Source of the DNA: Caulobacter sp. FWC2
GTDB lineage: Bacteria > Pseudomonadota > Alphaproteobacteria > Caulobacterales > Caulobacteraceae
NCBI RefSeq assembly: GCF_002742625.1
Contig: NZ_PEBF01000001.1
Span: 1,178,001-1,242,000 of the forward strand
Length of the DNA: 64,000 nt
Direction of reading: 5' to 3'
The position numbers were made by a program, and so were the translations under genes. This document shows, piece by piece, positions 28,346-37,832 of the stretch. Within the stretch, counting starts at the first letter, position 1. Each line of letters begins with the position of its first letter. The notes under the pieces are model-generated. The model made no database searches. It was not told the origin of the DNA and worked only from the letters and a program-made list of their open reading frames with translations.

Positions 28346-28360
28346 GTGAACAGTGTTCAC
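28346..28360. promoter_or_regulatory. 15-bp perfect palindrome in the monooxygenase/transporter divergent promoter
   Basis: GTGAACAGTGTTCAC: 7-bp arms around a central G. It sits 51 bp from the monooxygenase start and 52 bp from the transporter start, so one repressor (TetR-like by operator form) could control both. No regulator gene is adjacent. Confidence 0.6.
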
Positions 28361-28411
28361 CAACAAACGACCGTTTTGACCGAACGTCAACCGCGGCCTA
28401 TCGGATAGTTC

Positions 28412-29305
28412 ATGTCTCTTCGCGACTTCGGCCTGCTGGTCCTGATCTGCCTGGTCTGGGCCAGCAACAACATCATCTCCAAGATCGTGGTCGCCCACTG
28501 GGGCGTGCCGCCGCTGTTCTATGCGGCCGTGCGCTTCTCCCTGGTGGCGCTGGCGACCTTGCCCTGGCTGCTGCCCGCGCCGAAGCCGACCTGGCGGATC
28601 GTGGTGGTGGCGCTGCTGATGGGGGCGGGGAACTTCGCCCTGCTGTTCATGGGCTTCAAGACCGCCTCGCCCTCGGCCGCCTCGGTGGTGATCCAGCTGG
28701 GCGTGCCGTTCACAACCCTGCTGTCGATGCTGATGCTGGGCGAGACCATCCGCTGGCGGCGCGGTCTCGGCATCGCCCTGACCCTGGCCGGCGCGGTGAC
28801 GGTGATGTGGAGCCCGCACGGCTTCGTGCTGTCGCCCGGTCTCTGGCTGATCGTCGCGGCGGCCTTCGCCGGTTCGCTGGGCGCGGTGATGATGAAGCAG
28901 GTCGAGGGCGTGCGACCCCTGCAGTTCCAGGCCTGGGTTGGCTTCTCGTCGATCTGGCCGCTGGCGGCGATGAGCGCGGCGATCGAGCCCGGGCAGGTCG
29001 CGGCGGGGATCGCGGCCGGCTGGCCGTTCGTGGCGGCGGTGGTGTTCTCGGCCCTGGTTGTTTCGGTCGTGGCCCATACGGCCTATTACGGGCTGATCCA
29101 GCGCTACGAGGCCAATCTCATCGCTCCGCTCACCCTGCTGACGCCGCTCTTCACCATCCTGCTGGGCGTGCTGGTCACCCACGATCACTTCGACCTGCGG
29201 ATGGGCGTGGGAGCGGGCCTGGCCCTGACCGGCGTCTTGATCATCGCGCTTCGGCGGAATCAGGTCATGCCGTTGCTGATGTCGATCCGGAACCGCGCCC
29301 AATGA
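28412..29305 (+). CDS. EamA/DMT family transporter
   Basis: 297-residue drug/metabolite transporter with ten hydrophobic segments arranged as two EamA repeats (LVWASNNIISKIVVAHWGV near residue 13; LWLIVAAAFAGSLGAVMMKQ near residue 148). Motif PSAASVVIQLGVPFTTLLSMLMLGE is typical. The substrate is unknown, commonly amino acids or small metabolites. Its stop overlaps the amidase start (ATGA). Confidence 0.87.
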   Translation: MSLRDFGLLVLICLVWASNNIISKIVVAHWGVPPLFYAAVRFSLVALATLPWLLPAPKPTWRIVVVALLMGAGNFALLFMGFKTASPSAASVVIQLGVPFTTLLSMLMLGETIRWRRGLGIALTLAGAVTVMWSPHGFVLSPGLWLIVAAAFAGSLGAVMMKQVEGVRPLQFQAWVGFSSIWPLAAMSAAIEPGQVAAGIAAGWPFVAAVVFSALVVSVVAHTAYYGLIQRYEANLIAPLTLLTPLFTILLGVLVTHDHFDLRMGVGAGLALTGVLIIALRRNQVMPLLMSIRNRAQ

Positions 29306-30030
29306 GTCTGAGCCTTATCGAGGCCCCGTCGCCGAACTTCGACGCCCGCAAGGCGGCGCCCGATACGATCGTCCTGCACTATACGGGCATGGAGACCGGC
29401 GAGGCGGCGGTCGAGCGCTTGCGCGACCCCGAGGCCAAGGTCTCGGCCCACTATTGCGTCGAGGAAGACGGCCGCATCTACCGTTTGGTGCCGGAGGAGC
29501 GCCGCGCCTGGCACGCCGGGGCCGCCTTTTGGAAGGGCGTCAAGGACATCAACTCGGCCTCGATCGGCATCGAGATCGTCAATCCCGGCCACGAGTTCGG
29601 CTATCGCCCGTTCCCCGAGGCCCAGATCGCTTCGGTGATCAACCTGCTGGCCGACGTGCGCTCGCGCTGGATGATTTCCGACAGCCGGATCCTCGGCCAC
29701 TCCGACATCGCCCCGGCCCGCAAGATCGATCCCGGCGAACTCTTCCCGTGGAAGCGCCTGGCCGAGAGCGGCCACGGTCTCTGGATCGAACCACCCCCAT
29801 CGCCCGGCGCGCCGCTGGGGCCGGGCGAGGAGGGGACCGGCGTGTTCGCGCTGCAGGCGGGCCTGACCCGCCTGGGCTTCGACTGCGCTCCGACCGGCAA
29901 GTACGACGATTGGACCATGACGGTGATCTCGGCCTTCCAGCGTCACTGGCTGCAGAGTCGCTTCGACGGTATCGCCGACGGCGAGACCCGGGCGCGTCTG
30001 GTGGGGCTGCTGCGCGCGGCGGCCGACTGA
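29302..30030 (+). CDS. N-acetylmuramoyl-L-alanine amidase, AmiD type (amidase_2 + PG-binding)
   Basis: 242 residues. The amidase_2 domain (residues 1-165) shows the zinc ligands in TIVLHYTGMETGEAA and ILGHSDIAPARKIDPG plus VSAHYCVEEDGRIYRLVPE and SIGIEIVNPGHEFGYRPFPE. A C-terminal peptidoglycan-binding domain follows (VFALQAGLTRLGFDCAPTG). No signal peptide is seen, so it probably recycles cell-wall fragments in the cytoplasm as anhydro-muropeptide amidase (AmpD-like), unless exported otherwise. Coupled by ATGA to the transporter and by TGATG to the PaiB-like gene. Confidence 0.88.
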   Translation: MSLSLIEAPSPNFDARKAAPDTIVLHYTGMETGEAAVERLRDPEAKVSAHYCVEEDGRIYRLVPEERRAWHAGAAFWKGVKDINSASIGIEIVNPGHEFGYRPFPEAQIASVINLLADVRSRWMISDSRILGHSDIAPARKIDPGELFPWKRLAESGHGLWIEPPPSPGAPLGPGEEGTGVFALQAGLTRLGFDCAPTGKYDDWTMTVISAFQRHWLQSRFDGIADGETRARLVGLLRAAAD

Positions 30031-30629
30031 TGCACCCGGACGGCCGCTTTCGCGTCGAGGATCGCGCGGTCCTGCTCGACTTCATCGCCGCGCATCCGTT
30101 CGTGACGATCGCCGCCGCGGTCGGCGGTCGGCCGTTCGTGGCCCAGTCGCCAGTGGTGATCCGGGACCTGGACGGTGAGATCGCCCTCGACTTCCACCTG
30201 TCGCGCGGCAACGTCCTGACGCCGCACTTGACCCAGGGTTTCCGGGCGGTGGTGCTGGCCACGGGGCTGGACGCCTATATCAGCCCCGACTGGTATGAGA
30301 GCGCCGACCAGGTTCCGACCTGGAACTACCAGTCCGTCGAGGCCGAGGGCTCGGTTGCGCCGCTGAATGAGGCCGAGCTGATCGCGCTGCTCGACGACCT
30401 TTCGGCCCAGGAAGAGGCGCGGCTGCTGCCCAAGAAACCTTGGACCCGCGACAAGATGAAGCCCGGCAAGTTCGAGTCCCTGCTGCGCGGCATCCAAGGC
30501 GGACGCCTGTTCGTCGAGCGGCTGGACGGGACGTTCAAGCTCTCGCAGAACAAGGGCGACACTGATCGGCTAGGCGCGGCCAAGGGGCTGGGCGAGCATC
30601 CGATCGCTGAGCTGATGCGAGACGTCTGA
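30030..30629 (+). CDS. PaiB family FMN-binding protein
   Basis: 199 residues of the PaiB/FMN-binding split-barrel family: FIAAHPFVTIAAAVGGRPFV, LDFHLSRGN, DAYISPDWYESADQVPTWNY and the C-terminal EARLLPKKPWTRDKMKPGKFESLLRGI. In Bacillus PaiB is a regulator; here a flavin-dependent or regulatory role is open. Last gene of a three-gene overlap set ending just before rnpB. Confidence 0.85.
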   Translation: MHPDGRFRVEDRAVLLDFIAAHPFVTIAAAVGGRPFVAQSPVVIRDLDGEIALDFHLSRGNVLTPHLTQGFRAVVLATGLDAYISPDWYESADQVPTWNYQSVEAEGSVAPLNEAELIALLDDLSAQEEARLLPKKPWTRDKMKPGKFESLLRGIQGGRLFVERLDGTFKLSQNKGDTDRLGAAKGLGEHPIAELMRDV

Positions 30630-30639
30630 CGCTCAAGCG

Positions 30640-30668
30640 TTGACGTTTGGGCTCCGCACCGTCAAACA
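30640..30668 (+). promoter_or_regulatory. Candidate rnpB promoter
   Basis: TTGACG at 30640-30645 and, after 17 bp, a weak -10 (CAAACA, 30663-30668), ending 8 bp before the inferred first base of RNase P RNA. Confidence 0.45.
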
Positions 30669-30676
30669 CCGTCCCG

Positions 30677-31060
30677 GACCAGATGATCGGGCGGTCGCGT
30701 CGTCTTCGGACGCCGAGGAAAGTCCGGGCTCCACGGTGACAAGGCGGTGGGTAACGCCCACCGGGAGCGATCCCAGGGATAGCGCCACAGAAAGCAAACC
30801 TCCTCCCTACGGGGCGGGAAGGGTGAAAGGGTGGGGTAAGAGCCCACCGCGGACCTGGCGACAGGGACGGCATGGCAAGCCCCGCCTGGAGCAAGACCGA
30901 ATAGGGACCCCGCGCCGACCTCGCGTCGGATAGGCCGTCACTGGCTGAGAGGGTCCGGGTAGGTCGCGAGAGCCGTCCAGCAATGGCCGGCCTAGAGGAA
31001 TGATCGTCGCCGTCGCTTTCGAGCGGCGGAACAGAACCCGGCTTACAGATCATCTGGTCC
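30677..31060 (+). ncRNA. rnpB: RNase P RNA (bacterial type A)
   Basis: Catalytic RNA that cuts the 5' leader from pre-tRNAs. Conserved parts read in order: GAGGAAAGTCCGGGCTCC (P3-P4 side, about 30714), the ACAGAAAGC stretch near 30787, GGGTAAGAGCCCACCGCG (P15 region, about 30834), AGAGGAATGATCG (about 30994) and ACAGAACCCGGCTTAC (about 31031). The 5' end GACCAGATGATC (30677-30688) is fully complementary to the 3' end GATCATCTGGTC (31048-31059), which forms P1 and sets both ends. Length about 384 nt, normal for alphaproteobacteria. Confidence 0.97.
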
Positions 31061-31064
31061 GCAA

Positions 31065-31086
31065 CCTCCCCGTTTTGGCGGGGAGG
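31065..31086 (+). terminator. Hairpin after rnpB, possible terminator
   Basis: CCTCCCC (31065-31071) and GGGGAGG (31080-31086) with loop GTTTTGGC, 5 bp after the P1 helix. No U-tract follows, so termination is plausible but not certain. Confidence 0.45.
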
Positions 31087-31303
31087 CGACAGAGAGCGTT
31101 CCTCCGAAGCGCTCCGGAGTCTTCCGCCAGCTTGGGGAAGGCGACAGAACTCGAAATTCACATCCGATGGGACGAACTGGGGCGGGCCAAGGCGTTGCTC
31201 TATCTAGTTCTGTGTATGTTCTGTGGATTAACTTCCGCGCCCAGTGAAGAAGGGGTGCGACACCTTTGAATTGTCGATGAAATGGCAGTCGGTGTCATTG
31301 TTT

Positions 31304-31327
31304 CCCAGTTCATCCCATGTTAACCCA
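31304..31327 (-). promoter_or_regulatory. MraZ operator, three TGGG repeats with 10-bp period
   Basis: On the minus strand TGGG occurs three times exactly 10 bp apart (CCCA on the plus strand at 31304, 31314 and 31324). MraZ binds TGGGN repeats separated by 5 nt upstream of its own gene in E. coli. The site is 65-88 bp before the mraZ start. The 330-bp interval 31061-31391 otherwise holds only the hairpin after rnpB and TTAAC-type half-sites. Confidence 0.7.
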
Positions 31328-31391
31328 ATTTGCGTCGGGGCGAGGTGTTGCAGCTCGCCGACCGGCTTGGGCTTGGGCGGGGTTGGCTTCA

Positions 31392-31859
31392 GTGTTTCTC
31401 TCGACGTTCGAGAAACAGCTCGACAGCAAGCGGCGCATCGTTGTGCCGCAGGAATTCCGCGCGGCCGTCTCCGGCATGTTCGACGGCATCTTCTGCTTCC
31501 CCTCGATCGAGGCCGATTGCCTGGAAGCTGGCGGAAAAGCCTTGTTCGATCGTTACTTGGCGGTGATCGAGGAGATGCCGTTCGGCGATCCGACCCGGAC
31601 GGCGCTGGAAACCAGCGTCCTGGGCGGCATGGCCAAGCTTTCCTTTGATACAGCTGGTCGCATTACGCTCCCCGATCACCTGTGCGACATGTGCGGCCTC
31701 ACGGATTGGGTCGCTGTCGTCGGTATGGGTGAGCGTTTTCAGATCTGGTCTCGCGAGGCCTTCCAGGCTCATCGCGCGGCGCAGCGTGACTTGGCGCGCG
31801 AAGGCCTGGCGGCCCTGCGCGCCCAGCAGCGCGTGGCCAAGTTCGGGGCCGCGTCGTGA
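31392..31859 (+). CDS. mraZ: Transcriptional regulator MraZ
   Basis: First gene of the dcw cluster; DNA-binding protein of the AbrB-like fold that represses its own operon. 155 residues with two MraZ repeats: [20 protein letters not shown] at the N terminus and [20 protein letters not shown] in the second half. A GTG at 31392 gives the canonical start before [10 protein letters not shown]; a reading from 31317 would add 25 unconserved residues. It overlaps rsmH by GTGA. Confidence 0.93.
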   Translation: MFLSTFEKQLDSKRRIVVPQEFRAAVSGMFDGIFCFPSIEADCLEAGGKALFDRYLAVIEEMPFGDPTRTALETSVLGGMAKLSFDTAGRITLPDHLCDMCGLTDWVAVVGMGERFQIWSREAFQAHRAAQRDLAREGLAALRAQQRVAKFGAAS

Positions 31860-32791
31860 GCGAAGCTCCGCACATCTCCGTCCTGTTGAACGAGGTGGTC
31901 GAGGCCCTGGGCGCCCAGCCCGGCGAGACCGTAATCGACGGCACCTTCGGGGCGGGCGGCTATACCCGCGCGATCCTGGCCACCGGCGCGACCGTCGTCG
32001 GTTTCGACCGCGACCCGACCGTCCAGAAGTTCACCGAAGGCCTGCCGGCGGACCGCTTCCGCCTGATCCAGGACCGCTTCTCGCAGATGGCCGAGCATTT
32101 CGAGCCGCAGTCGGTCGACGGCGTGGTGCTGGATATCGGCGTGTCGTCCATGCAGCTGGACGAGGCCGAGCGCGGCTTTTCGTTCATGCGCGACGGTCCG
32201 CTGGACATGCGGATGAGCGACACGGGGCCGACCGCCGCCGACCTCGTCAATGAGCTGGACCACACCGAGCTGGCCCGCATCCTCTATGTCTATGGCGAGG
32301 AGCACGCCTCGCGCCGCATCGCCAGCTTCATCGTCAAGCGCCGTGAGGAGCGTCCGTTCGAGCGAACCCTGGATCTGGCGCACGTGATCGAGCGCGCCCT
32401 GGGTGGCCGCAAGGGCGCCAAGGTGCACCCGGCCACGCGCTCGTTCCAAGGCCTGCGCATCGCGGTGAACGAAGAGCTGGCCGAGCTTGAAGCCGGCCTT
32501 GTCGCCGCCGAGCGGATCCTGAAGCCGGGCGGTCGGCTGGCGGTGGTGACGTTCCACTCGCTGGAAGACCGTATCGTCAAGAATTACCTGGCCGAGCGGG
32601 CCGGGCGCACGCCGGGCGGCTCGCGCCACCTGCCGCAGGCGCCGACTGGCGCGCCGGCCAGCTTCCAGCTGATCGCCAACAAGGCCATCGCGCCGGGCGA
32701 GGCCGAGCTCGCCGTCAATCCGCGCGCGCGCTCGTCCAAGCTGCGCGCCGCCGTGCGCACGACGGCGCCCGTGTGGGAGGCCGGCGCATGA
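31856..32791 (+). CDS. rsmH: 16S rRNA (cytosine(1402)-N4)-methyltransferase
   Basis: Methylates N4 of C1402 in the ribosomal P site. 311 residues, full length. [13 protein letters not shown] at the start, SAM motif [16 protein letters not shown] (about residues 25-40), [27 protein letters not shown] and the C-terminal [20 protein letters not shown] are all present. Starts with GTG inside the mraZ stop (GTGA) and overlaps ftsL by ATGA. Confidence 0.97.
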   Translation: MSEAPHISVLLNEVVEALGAQPGETVIDGTFGAGGYTRAILATGATVVGFDRDPTVQKFTEGLPADRFRLIQDRFSQMAEHFEPQSVDGVVLDIGVSSMQLDEAERGFSFMRDGPLDMRMSDTGPTAADLVNELDHTELARILYVYGEEHASRRIASFIVKRREERPFERTLDLAHVIERALGGRKGAKVHPATRSFQGLRIAVNEELAELEAGLVAAERILKPGGRLAVVTFHSLEDRIVKNYLAERAGRTPGGSRHLPQAPTGAPASFQLIANKAIAPGEAELAVNPRARSSKLRAAVRTTAPVWEAGA

Positions 32792-33228
32792 CCAGCGTCG
32801 GCCTGTTCGATCGTCGCATCCGGGGCTTCCGCATCGTCGAGGTCGCGGGGATGGGCGTGCTGCTGACCCTGGTGACCAGCGTCTATCTGGCCAAGACCTT
32901 CGCGGGTCGCGAGCGCCAGGAGATCAGCCGCATCGAACAGGAGATCGGCGACGAGGGCGTCCGCAAGCGCCTGCTGGAAGCCGAGGTCGCCCACCTGGAG
33001 CAGCCGCGTCGCATCGAGCAGCTGGCGCAGATGATGCAGCTGAAGCCGATCGCGCCGGACCACGAAATCTCCGAGGACGCCTTGATCGACGTCGCGCGCC
33101 GTCGCGAGCTGCCGCGCGCGCCGATCTCGGCGGCGCCGGTCGCGCCCGAGGCCCTGGCCGCCGATGCGCCGGAAGCCGTGCCCGACGACCTCCCGCCGCC
33201 GCCGCAAGCCGAAGGGGCTCAGCGATGA
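32788..33228 (+). CDS. ftsL: Cell division protein FtsL
   Basis: Bitopic division protein of the FtsQLB complex. 146 residues: short cytoplasmic start, one membrane segment ([20 protein letters not shown], residues 18-37), a periplasmic coiled coil ([20 protein letters not shown] onward) and a Pro/Ala-rich tail (residues 110-146) that is longer than in gammaproteobacteria. Identity is fixed by position between rsmH and ftsI as well as by the fold plan. Confidence 0.9.
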   Translation: MTSVGLFDRRIRGFRIVEVAGMGVLLTLVTSVYLAKTFAGRERQEISRIEQEIGDEGVRKRLLEAEVAHLEQPRRIEQLAQMMQLKPIAPDHEISEDALIDVARRRELPRAPISAAPVAPEALAADAPEAVPDDLPPPPQAEGAQR

Positions 33229-34994
33229 GCCTCTCGAATCTTGGTCCCGGCGGCTTCCAGTCGCCGCTGTGGCGGTGGCTGATCGAGCGGGTCTGGCGGC
33301 TGGAGCACGCCTTCGAGCGGTCGCGCGCTGCAGCCAAGCCCGAAGACGACACGCGTATCCGCATCTTCCTGGTCATGGGCTTCTTCAGCCTGTGCTTCGT
33401 CGGTGTCGGCCTGGGCGCTGGCTGGGCGGCGCTGTTCTCGGACGCCGGGCGTGGCAACGGCTACGCCCAGGGTGCGGAAGGCGCGCGCGGCGATGTGGTC
33501 GACCGCAATGGCAAGCTGCTTGCCGTCGACCTGGCCCACTACGCGCTCTATGTCGACCCGCGCGAGGTCTGGGACGCCCGGGAAGTGCGCCGCGCCCTGG
33601 GCAAGGCCCTGCCGCAGGTTCCGGCCAAGCGCCTGGACAAGGCCGTGTTCGGCGATCACCGCGCCTTCGTCCTGGGCGGCCTGACGCCCGACGAAAAGGA
33701 CGCCATCTTCAATCTGGGCCTGCCCGGCATCTCGTTCGAGGAGCAGGAGCGTCGGATGTACCCCATGGGCCCGACGGCCGCGCACCTCGTCGGCTTCGTC
33801 GACAGCGGCGGCAGGGGGCTGGCCGGCGCCGAGCGCGCCCTGGACGATCCGATCCGCAAGGCCGCGAGCGGCGAGGGCGGCCCGACTCAGCTGTCGATCG
33901 ACGTGCGCGTGCAGGCGGCCCTGGAGGACGAACTGCGCAAGAGCGTCGCCGAGTTCACGCCGAAGGGCGCGGTGGGCCTAGTCACCAATGTCCACACCGG
34001 CGAGATCCTGGGTCTGGCCAGCTGGCCCGACTACGACGCCAACAAGGCCGGCGACGCCACCGACGAGCAGAAGCTGAACCGCGCCGCCGCCTCGGTCTAC
34101 GAGATGGGCTCGACCTTCAAGGCCTTCACGGTGGCGATCGGTCTGGACACCGGGGTGGCAACCCCGTCCTCGACGTTCGACGCGCGCGAGCCCTTCAAGC
34201 TGGGCTATCGCACGATCCACGACTATCACGCCGCAAAGGCCATCCTGACCCTGGTCGAGGTGTTCAAGCACTCGTCGAACATCGGCACCGCCATGCTGGC
34301 GGAGCGGATCGGCGGCGAACGGCTGAGCCAGTACTTCTCCAATCTGGGCCTGACCAAGCCGGCCAAGGTCGAACTGCCGGAATCGGCGCGTCCCCTGACC
34401 CCGCGCAAATGGGACATGGATGCGGTGGCCTCCACCTCGTTCGGCCACGGCATGAACGTCAGCCCCCTGGCCCTGGCCCAGGCGATGAACACCCTGGTGA
34501 ACGGCGGGGTCTTCCGGCCCCTGACCATCCGCAAGCTGCCTGACGGCGTGCGCCCCGAAGGCCGCCGCGTGATCTCGGAAAGCACCTCGGCCGAAATGCT
34601 GAAGATCATGCGGGCCAACGTCATCCCGGGCGAGGGCGGCAGCGGCGGCAAGGCCGACGTGCCGGGCCTGTCCGTCGGCGGCAAGACCGGCACCGGCGAG
34701 AAGTACGACCCCTCGATCCGCGGCTACAACCACCAGCGCCAGGTCTCGTCGTTCGCGGCGGTGTTCCCGACCGATGGCCCGCTGGAAGCGGACCGCTACT
34801 TCGTGCTGATCCTGATGGACGAGCCGCACGGCACCGCCAAGTCGTTCGGCTTTTCGACCGGCGGCTGGGTCGGGGCGCCGCCCGCTGGCAAGGTGATCGA
34901 GCGCATCGCGCCGTTCCTGGGCGTGAAACGCAAGACCGAGCTGGTAACTATCGCCAGTCAACCCAAGAGCGCCGTACCGGGGGCAGGGCTATGA
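33225..34994 (+). CDS. ftsI: Septal peptidoglycan transpeptidase FtsI (PBP3)
   Basis: Class B penicillin-binding protein that crosslinks septal peptidoglycan together with FtsW. 589 residues: cytoplasmic tail of about 45 residues, one membrane anchor (IFLVMGFFSLCFVGVGLGAG), pedestal domain, and transpeptidase with SxxK in MGSTFKAF (about residue 296), SxN in HSSNIGT (about 349) and KTGT in GGKTGTGEKYD (about 486). Overlaps ftsL and murE by ATGA. Confidence 0.97.
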   Translation: MSLSNLGPGGFQSPLWRWLIERVWRLEHAFERSRAAAKPEDDTRIRIFLVMGFFSLCFVGVGLGAGWAALFSDAGRGNGYAQGAEGARGDVVDRNGKLLAVDLAHYALYVDPREVWDAREVRRALGKALPQVPAKRLDKAVFGDHRAFVLGGLTPDEKDAIFNLGLPGISFEEQERRMYPMGPTAAHLVGFVDSGGRGLAGAERALDDPIRKAASGEGGPTQLSIDVRVQAALEDELRKSVAEFTPKGAVGLVTNVHTGEILGLASWPDYDANKAGDATDEQKLNRAAASVYEMGSTFKAFTVAIGLDTGVATPSSTFDAREPFKLGYRTIHDYHAAKAILTLVEVFKHSSNIGTAMLAERIGGERLSQYFSNLGLTKPAKVELPESARPLTPRKWDMDAVASTSFGHGMNVSPLALAQAMNTLVNGGVFRPLTIRKLPDGVRPEGRRVISESTSAEMLKIMRANVIPGEGGSGGKADVPGLSVGGKTGTGEKYDPSIRGYNHQRQVSSFAAVFPTDGPLEADRYFVLILMDEPHGTAKSFGFSTGGWVGAPPAGKVIERIAPFLGVKRKTELVTIASQPKSAVPGAGL

Positions 34995-36451
34995 CAAGAC
35001 ATCTGTCGGAACTGTTCAACCGCCCCTTCGCCAACGATCCGGTGATCGCCGGCGTCACCGCCGACAGCCGCAAGGTCACGGCCGGCTGGCTGTTCGCCGC
35101 CCTGCCAGGAACCAAGGTCGACGGCCGCGACTTCGCGCCGGGCGCGGTGTCCAAGGGCGCCGCGGCGATCCTGGCGCCCGAGGGCGGGCTGGAGGGCCTG
35201 GGCGTTCCGGTGGTCCGCTCCGAGGACGCGCGCCGCGCCTACGCCCTGGCCTCGTCCGCCTTCTGGGCCAAGCAACCGGCCATGTGCGTGGCCGTCACCG
35301 GCACCAACGGCAAGACCTCGGTCGCCGGCTTCTGCCGCCAGATCTTCGCCAAGCTGGGCCACAAGGCCGCCAGCATGGGCACCCTGGGCGTGGTGGTGAG
35401 CGAAGCTGGCCAACCGGATCAGCAACTGACCCCGCCGGGCCTGACCACGCCGGACGCCGGCGACGTCGCCGAAATGGTCGCGCGCCTGGCCGAGATGGGC
35501 GTCACCCACCTGGCCCTGGAGGCCAGCTCGCACGGCGTCGACCAGCGCCGCGTCGACGGCGTCAAGCTGCGCGCCGCCGGCTTCACCAACTTTACCCAGG
35601 ACCACCTCGACTATCACGGCTCGATGGAGGCCTATCGCGCCGCCAAGCTGCGCCTGTTCGACACGCTGACCCCCGGCGGGGCCATGGCGGTGCTGAACGC
35701 CGACAGCGAGGCCTTCCCGAACTTCGCCGCCGCCGCCATCACCTCGGGCCAGAGCGTGTTCTCGGTGGGCGAGGACGGCCAGGGCCTGCGCCTGATCTCG
35801 CGCACCCCGACCCCGGCCGGTCAGGACCTGGTCATCGAGGCCGACGACGTCGTCCACCACATCAAGCTGCCGCTGGCCGGCGCCTTCCAGGCTTCGAACG
35901 TGCTGGTCGCGGCCGGCCTGTGCGTCGCCGCGGGCGAGGACGTCGCCAAGGTGCTGAAGGCGCTGGAGAGCCTGGAAGGCGCCGCCGGGCGCCTGCAGCG
36001 CGTCGGTCGCGGCCCCAAGGGTGGCGAGGCCTATGTCGACTACGCCCACACGCCGGACGGTCTGCAGACCGTGCTCGAAGCTCTCCGTCCGCACACGCGC
36101 GGCAAGCTGATCGCCGTGTTCGGGGCCGGCGGCGATCGCGATCGCGGCAAGCGTCCGCTGATGGGCGCGATCGGCGCCACGCTGGCCGACATCGCCATCG
36201 TCACCGACGACAATCCGCGCTCGGAAGACCCGGCCTCGATCCGCGCCGCCATCCTGGAAGCCGCACCGGGCGCCCGCGAGATCGGCGACCGCCGCGCCGC
36301 AATCCGCGCCGCCGTCGACCTGATGGGCGATGGCGACGTGCTGGTCATCGCCGGCAAGGGCCACGAGCAGGGCCAGATCGTCGCCGGCGTCGTCCACCCG
36401 TTCGACGACGTGGCCGAAGCCCTGGAAGCGCTGGAGGGCGTGGATGCCTGA
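34991..36451 (+). CDS. murE: UDP-MurNAc-tripeptide synthetase (meso-diaminopimelate adding)
   Basis: Adds meso-diaminopimelate to UDP-MurNAc-L-Ala-D-Glu. 486 residues. N-terminal domain DSRKVTAGWLFAALPG; ATP loop VTGTNGKTSVAGF (about residue 99); LEASSHGVDQRR; carbamylated Lys region; and the DNPR motif in VTDDNPRSEDPASIR (about 405), which marks DAP rather than lysine specificity. The last 8 bp overlap the start of murF. Confidence 0.97.
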   Translation: MTRHLSELFNRPFANDPVIAGVTADSRKVTAGWLFAALPGTKVDGRDFAPGAVSKGAAAILAPEGGLEGLGVPVVRSEDARRAYALASSAFWAKQPAMCVAVTGTNGKTSVAGFCRQIFAKLGHKAASMGTLGVVVSEAGQPDQQLTPPGLTTPDAGDVAEMVARLAEMGVTHLALEASSHGVDQRRVDGVKLRAAGFTNFTQDHLDYHGSMEAYRAAKLRLFDTLTPGGAMAVLNADSEAFPNFAAAAITSGQSVFSVGEDGQGLRLISRTPTPAGQDLVIEADDVVHHIKLPLAGAFQASNVLVAAGLCVAAGEDVAKVLKALESLEGAAGRLQRVGRGPKGGEAYVDYAHTPDGLQTVLEALRPHTRGKLIAVFGAGGDRDRGKRPLMGAIGATLADIAIVTDDNPRSEDPASIRAAILEAAPGAREIGDRRAAIRAAVDLMGDGDVLVIAGKGHEQGQIVAGVVHPFDDVAEALEALEGVDA

Positions 36452-37832
36452 AGCACTTTGGACCGCTGACGAGATCGCCAAAGCCGTCGGCGGCAAGGTC
36501 GTCGGCGACTTCGCCGTGACCGGCGTTTCGATCGACACCCGAACCGTTGAGGCTGGCGACCTGTTCGTGCCGCTGGTCGGCGTGCGCGACGGTCATGACT
36601 TCGTCCCGCAAGCGGTCGCCAATGGCGCGACCGGCGTCTTGGCCGCCAAGGCGGTCGACGCTCCGGCGGTGATGGTCGAGGACACCTTCAAGGCGCTGGA
36701 ACGCTTGGGCGTCGCCGCTCGTGAGCGCGCGCCGCAATGCAAGCGCGGGGCGGTGACCGGATCGGTCGGCAAGACCAGCGTCACCCGCGCCGTCGAGGCC
36801 GGCCTGCGCCTGGCGGGCAAGGCCCACGCCTCGGTGAAGAGCTACAACAATCACATCGGCGTGCCGCTGACCCTGGCCCGGATGCCGCGCGACACCGAGC
36901 GCGCCGTGTTCGAGATCGGCATGAACCACGCCGACGAGATCACGCCGCTGTCGGGCTTCGTCCAGCCGCACGCGGTGGCGATCACCACTGTGGGTCCGGT
37001 CCACCTGGAGAACTTCCCCGACGGCGAGCAGGGCGTGGCCCGCGCCAAGGCCGAGATCTTCGCCGGCCTGCGGCCTGGCGGCATCGCCGTGCTGAACGCC
37101 GACAACCGCTGGTTCGAGTTCCTCAAGGCCGAGGCCGAGAAGGCCGGCGCCACCGTCTGGAGCTTCGGCGAGGCCCCGGGCGCGACCGCGCGTCTGACCG
37201 GTTTCTCGGTCGAAGGTGAGGGCGCCACGGTCTCGATCGATCTGCGTGGCGAGGCCTTGAGCTTTCCGATCCGTCAGACCGGCGTCCACTGGGGTCCCAA
37301 CAGCCTGTGCGTCCTGCTGATGCTGGAGGCTCTGGACGTGCCGCGCGAGACGGCGCTGGCCGCCCTTGCCGCTTTCGCTCCGATCGAAGGGCGCGGCGCC
37401 GAGAAGACCGTCCGTATCGACGGCGGGGCCTTCACGCTGGTGGACGAGAGCTACAACGCCAATCCGGTCTCGATGCAGGCCGCCCTGAAGACCCTGGGCG
37501 CGCGCAAGGTCGCCGGTCGCCGGGTCGTGGCCCTGACCGACATGCTCGAACTGGGCGAGGACAGCGACCGGTTTCACGCCGAGCTTGCAGGCCCGATCGA
37601 CCATGCAAACGTTGACGTCGTTTTTGTCGCAGGCGTCCACATGAAATCGCTGTGGGAGGCGCTTCCGCCGACTCGGCGAGGCGGCTACGCGGAAGTTACT
37701 GAAAAGTTAACGGCGCAGCTGGCGGGGGCTATCCGGCCTGGCGACGTGGTGATGGTGAAGGGGTCGAACGGCTCCAAGGCCGGGGTTCTCGCCCGGGCCC
37801 TGGCGGCGCTCGACCTTGGGGAACAGGGCTGA
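36444..37832 (+). CDS. murF: UDP-MurNAc-tripeptide--D-alanyl-D-alanine ligase
   Basis: Adds D-Ala-D-Ala to complete UDP-MurNAc-pentapeptide. 462 residues. N-terminal domain [21 protein letters not shown]-loop [13 protein letters not shown] (about residue 105; one residue differs from the usual GSxGKTT); [26 protein letters not shown]; and [15 protein letters not shown]. The ATG at 36444 lies inside murE (8-bp overlap) and the stop overlaps mraY as TGATG. Confidence 0.96.
   Translation: MPEALWTADEIAKAVGGKVVGDFAVTGVSIDTRTVEAGDLFVPLVGVRDGHDFVPQAVANGATGVLAAKAVDAPAVMVEDTFKALERLGVAARERAPQCKRGAVTGSVGKTSVTRAVEAGLRLAGKAHASVKSYNNHIGVPLTLARMPRDTERAVFEIGMNHADEITPLSGFVQPHAVAITTVGPVHLENFPDGEQGVARAKAEIFAGLRPGGIAVLNADNRWFEFLKAEAEKAGATVWSFGEAPGATARLTGFSVEGEGATVSIDLRGEALSFPIRQTGVHWGPNSLCVLLMLEALDVPRETALAALAAFAPIEGRGAEKTVRIDGGAFTLVDESYNANPVSMQAALKTLGARKVAGRRVVALTDMLELGEDSDRFHAELAGPIDHANVDVVFVAGVHMKSLWEALPPTRRGGYAEVTEKLTAQLAGAIRPGDVVMVKGSNGSKAGVLARALAALDLGEQG

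Noticed and set aside
28336..30030. A 564-codon reading that would fuse a frame-shifted EamA region to the amidase
   Set aside because: Residues before the amidase are a wrong-frame reading of the transporter; the ATGA overlap at 29302 gives a normal separate start.
31368..31390. TGGGCTTGGGCGGGG just before mraZ as MraZ sites
   Set aside because: Spacing is six rather than ten bases, unlike MraZ operators; the regular set is at 31304-31327.
34958..36538. 526-codon minus-strand frame opposite murE
   Set aside because: Shadow of murE; low-complexity Gln/Gly/Asp/Arg translation.
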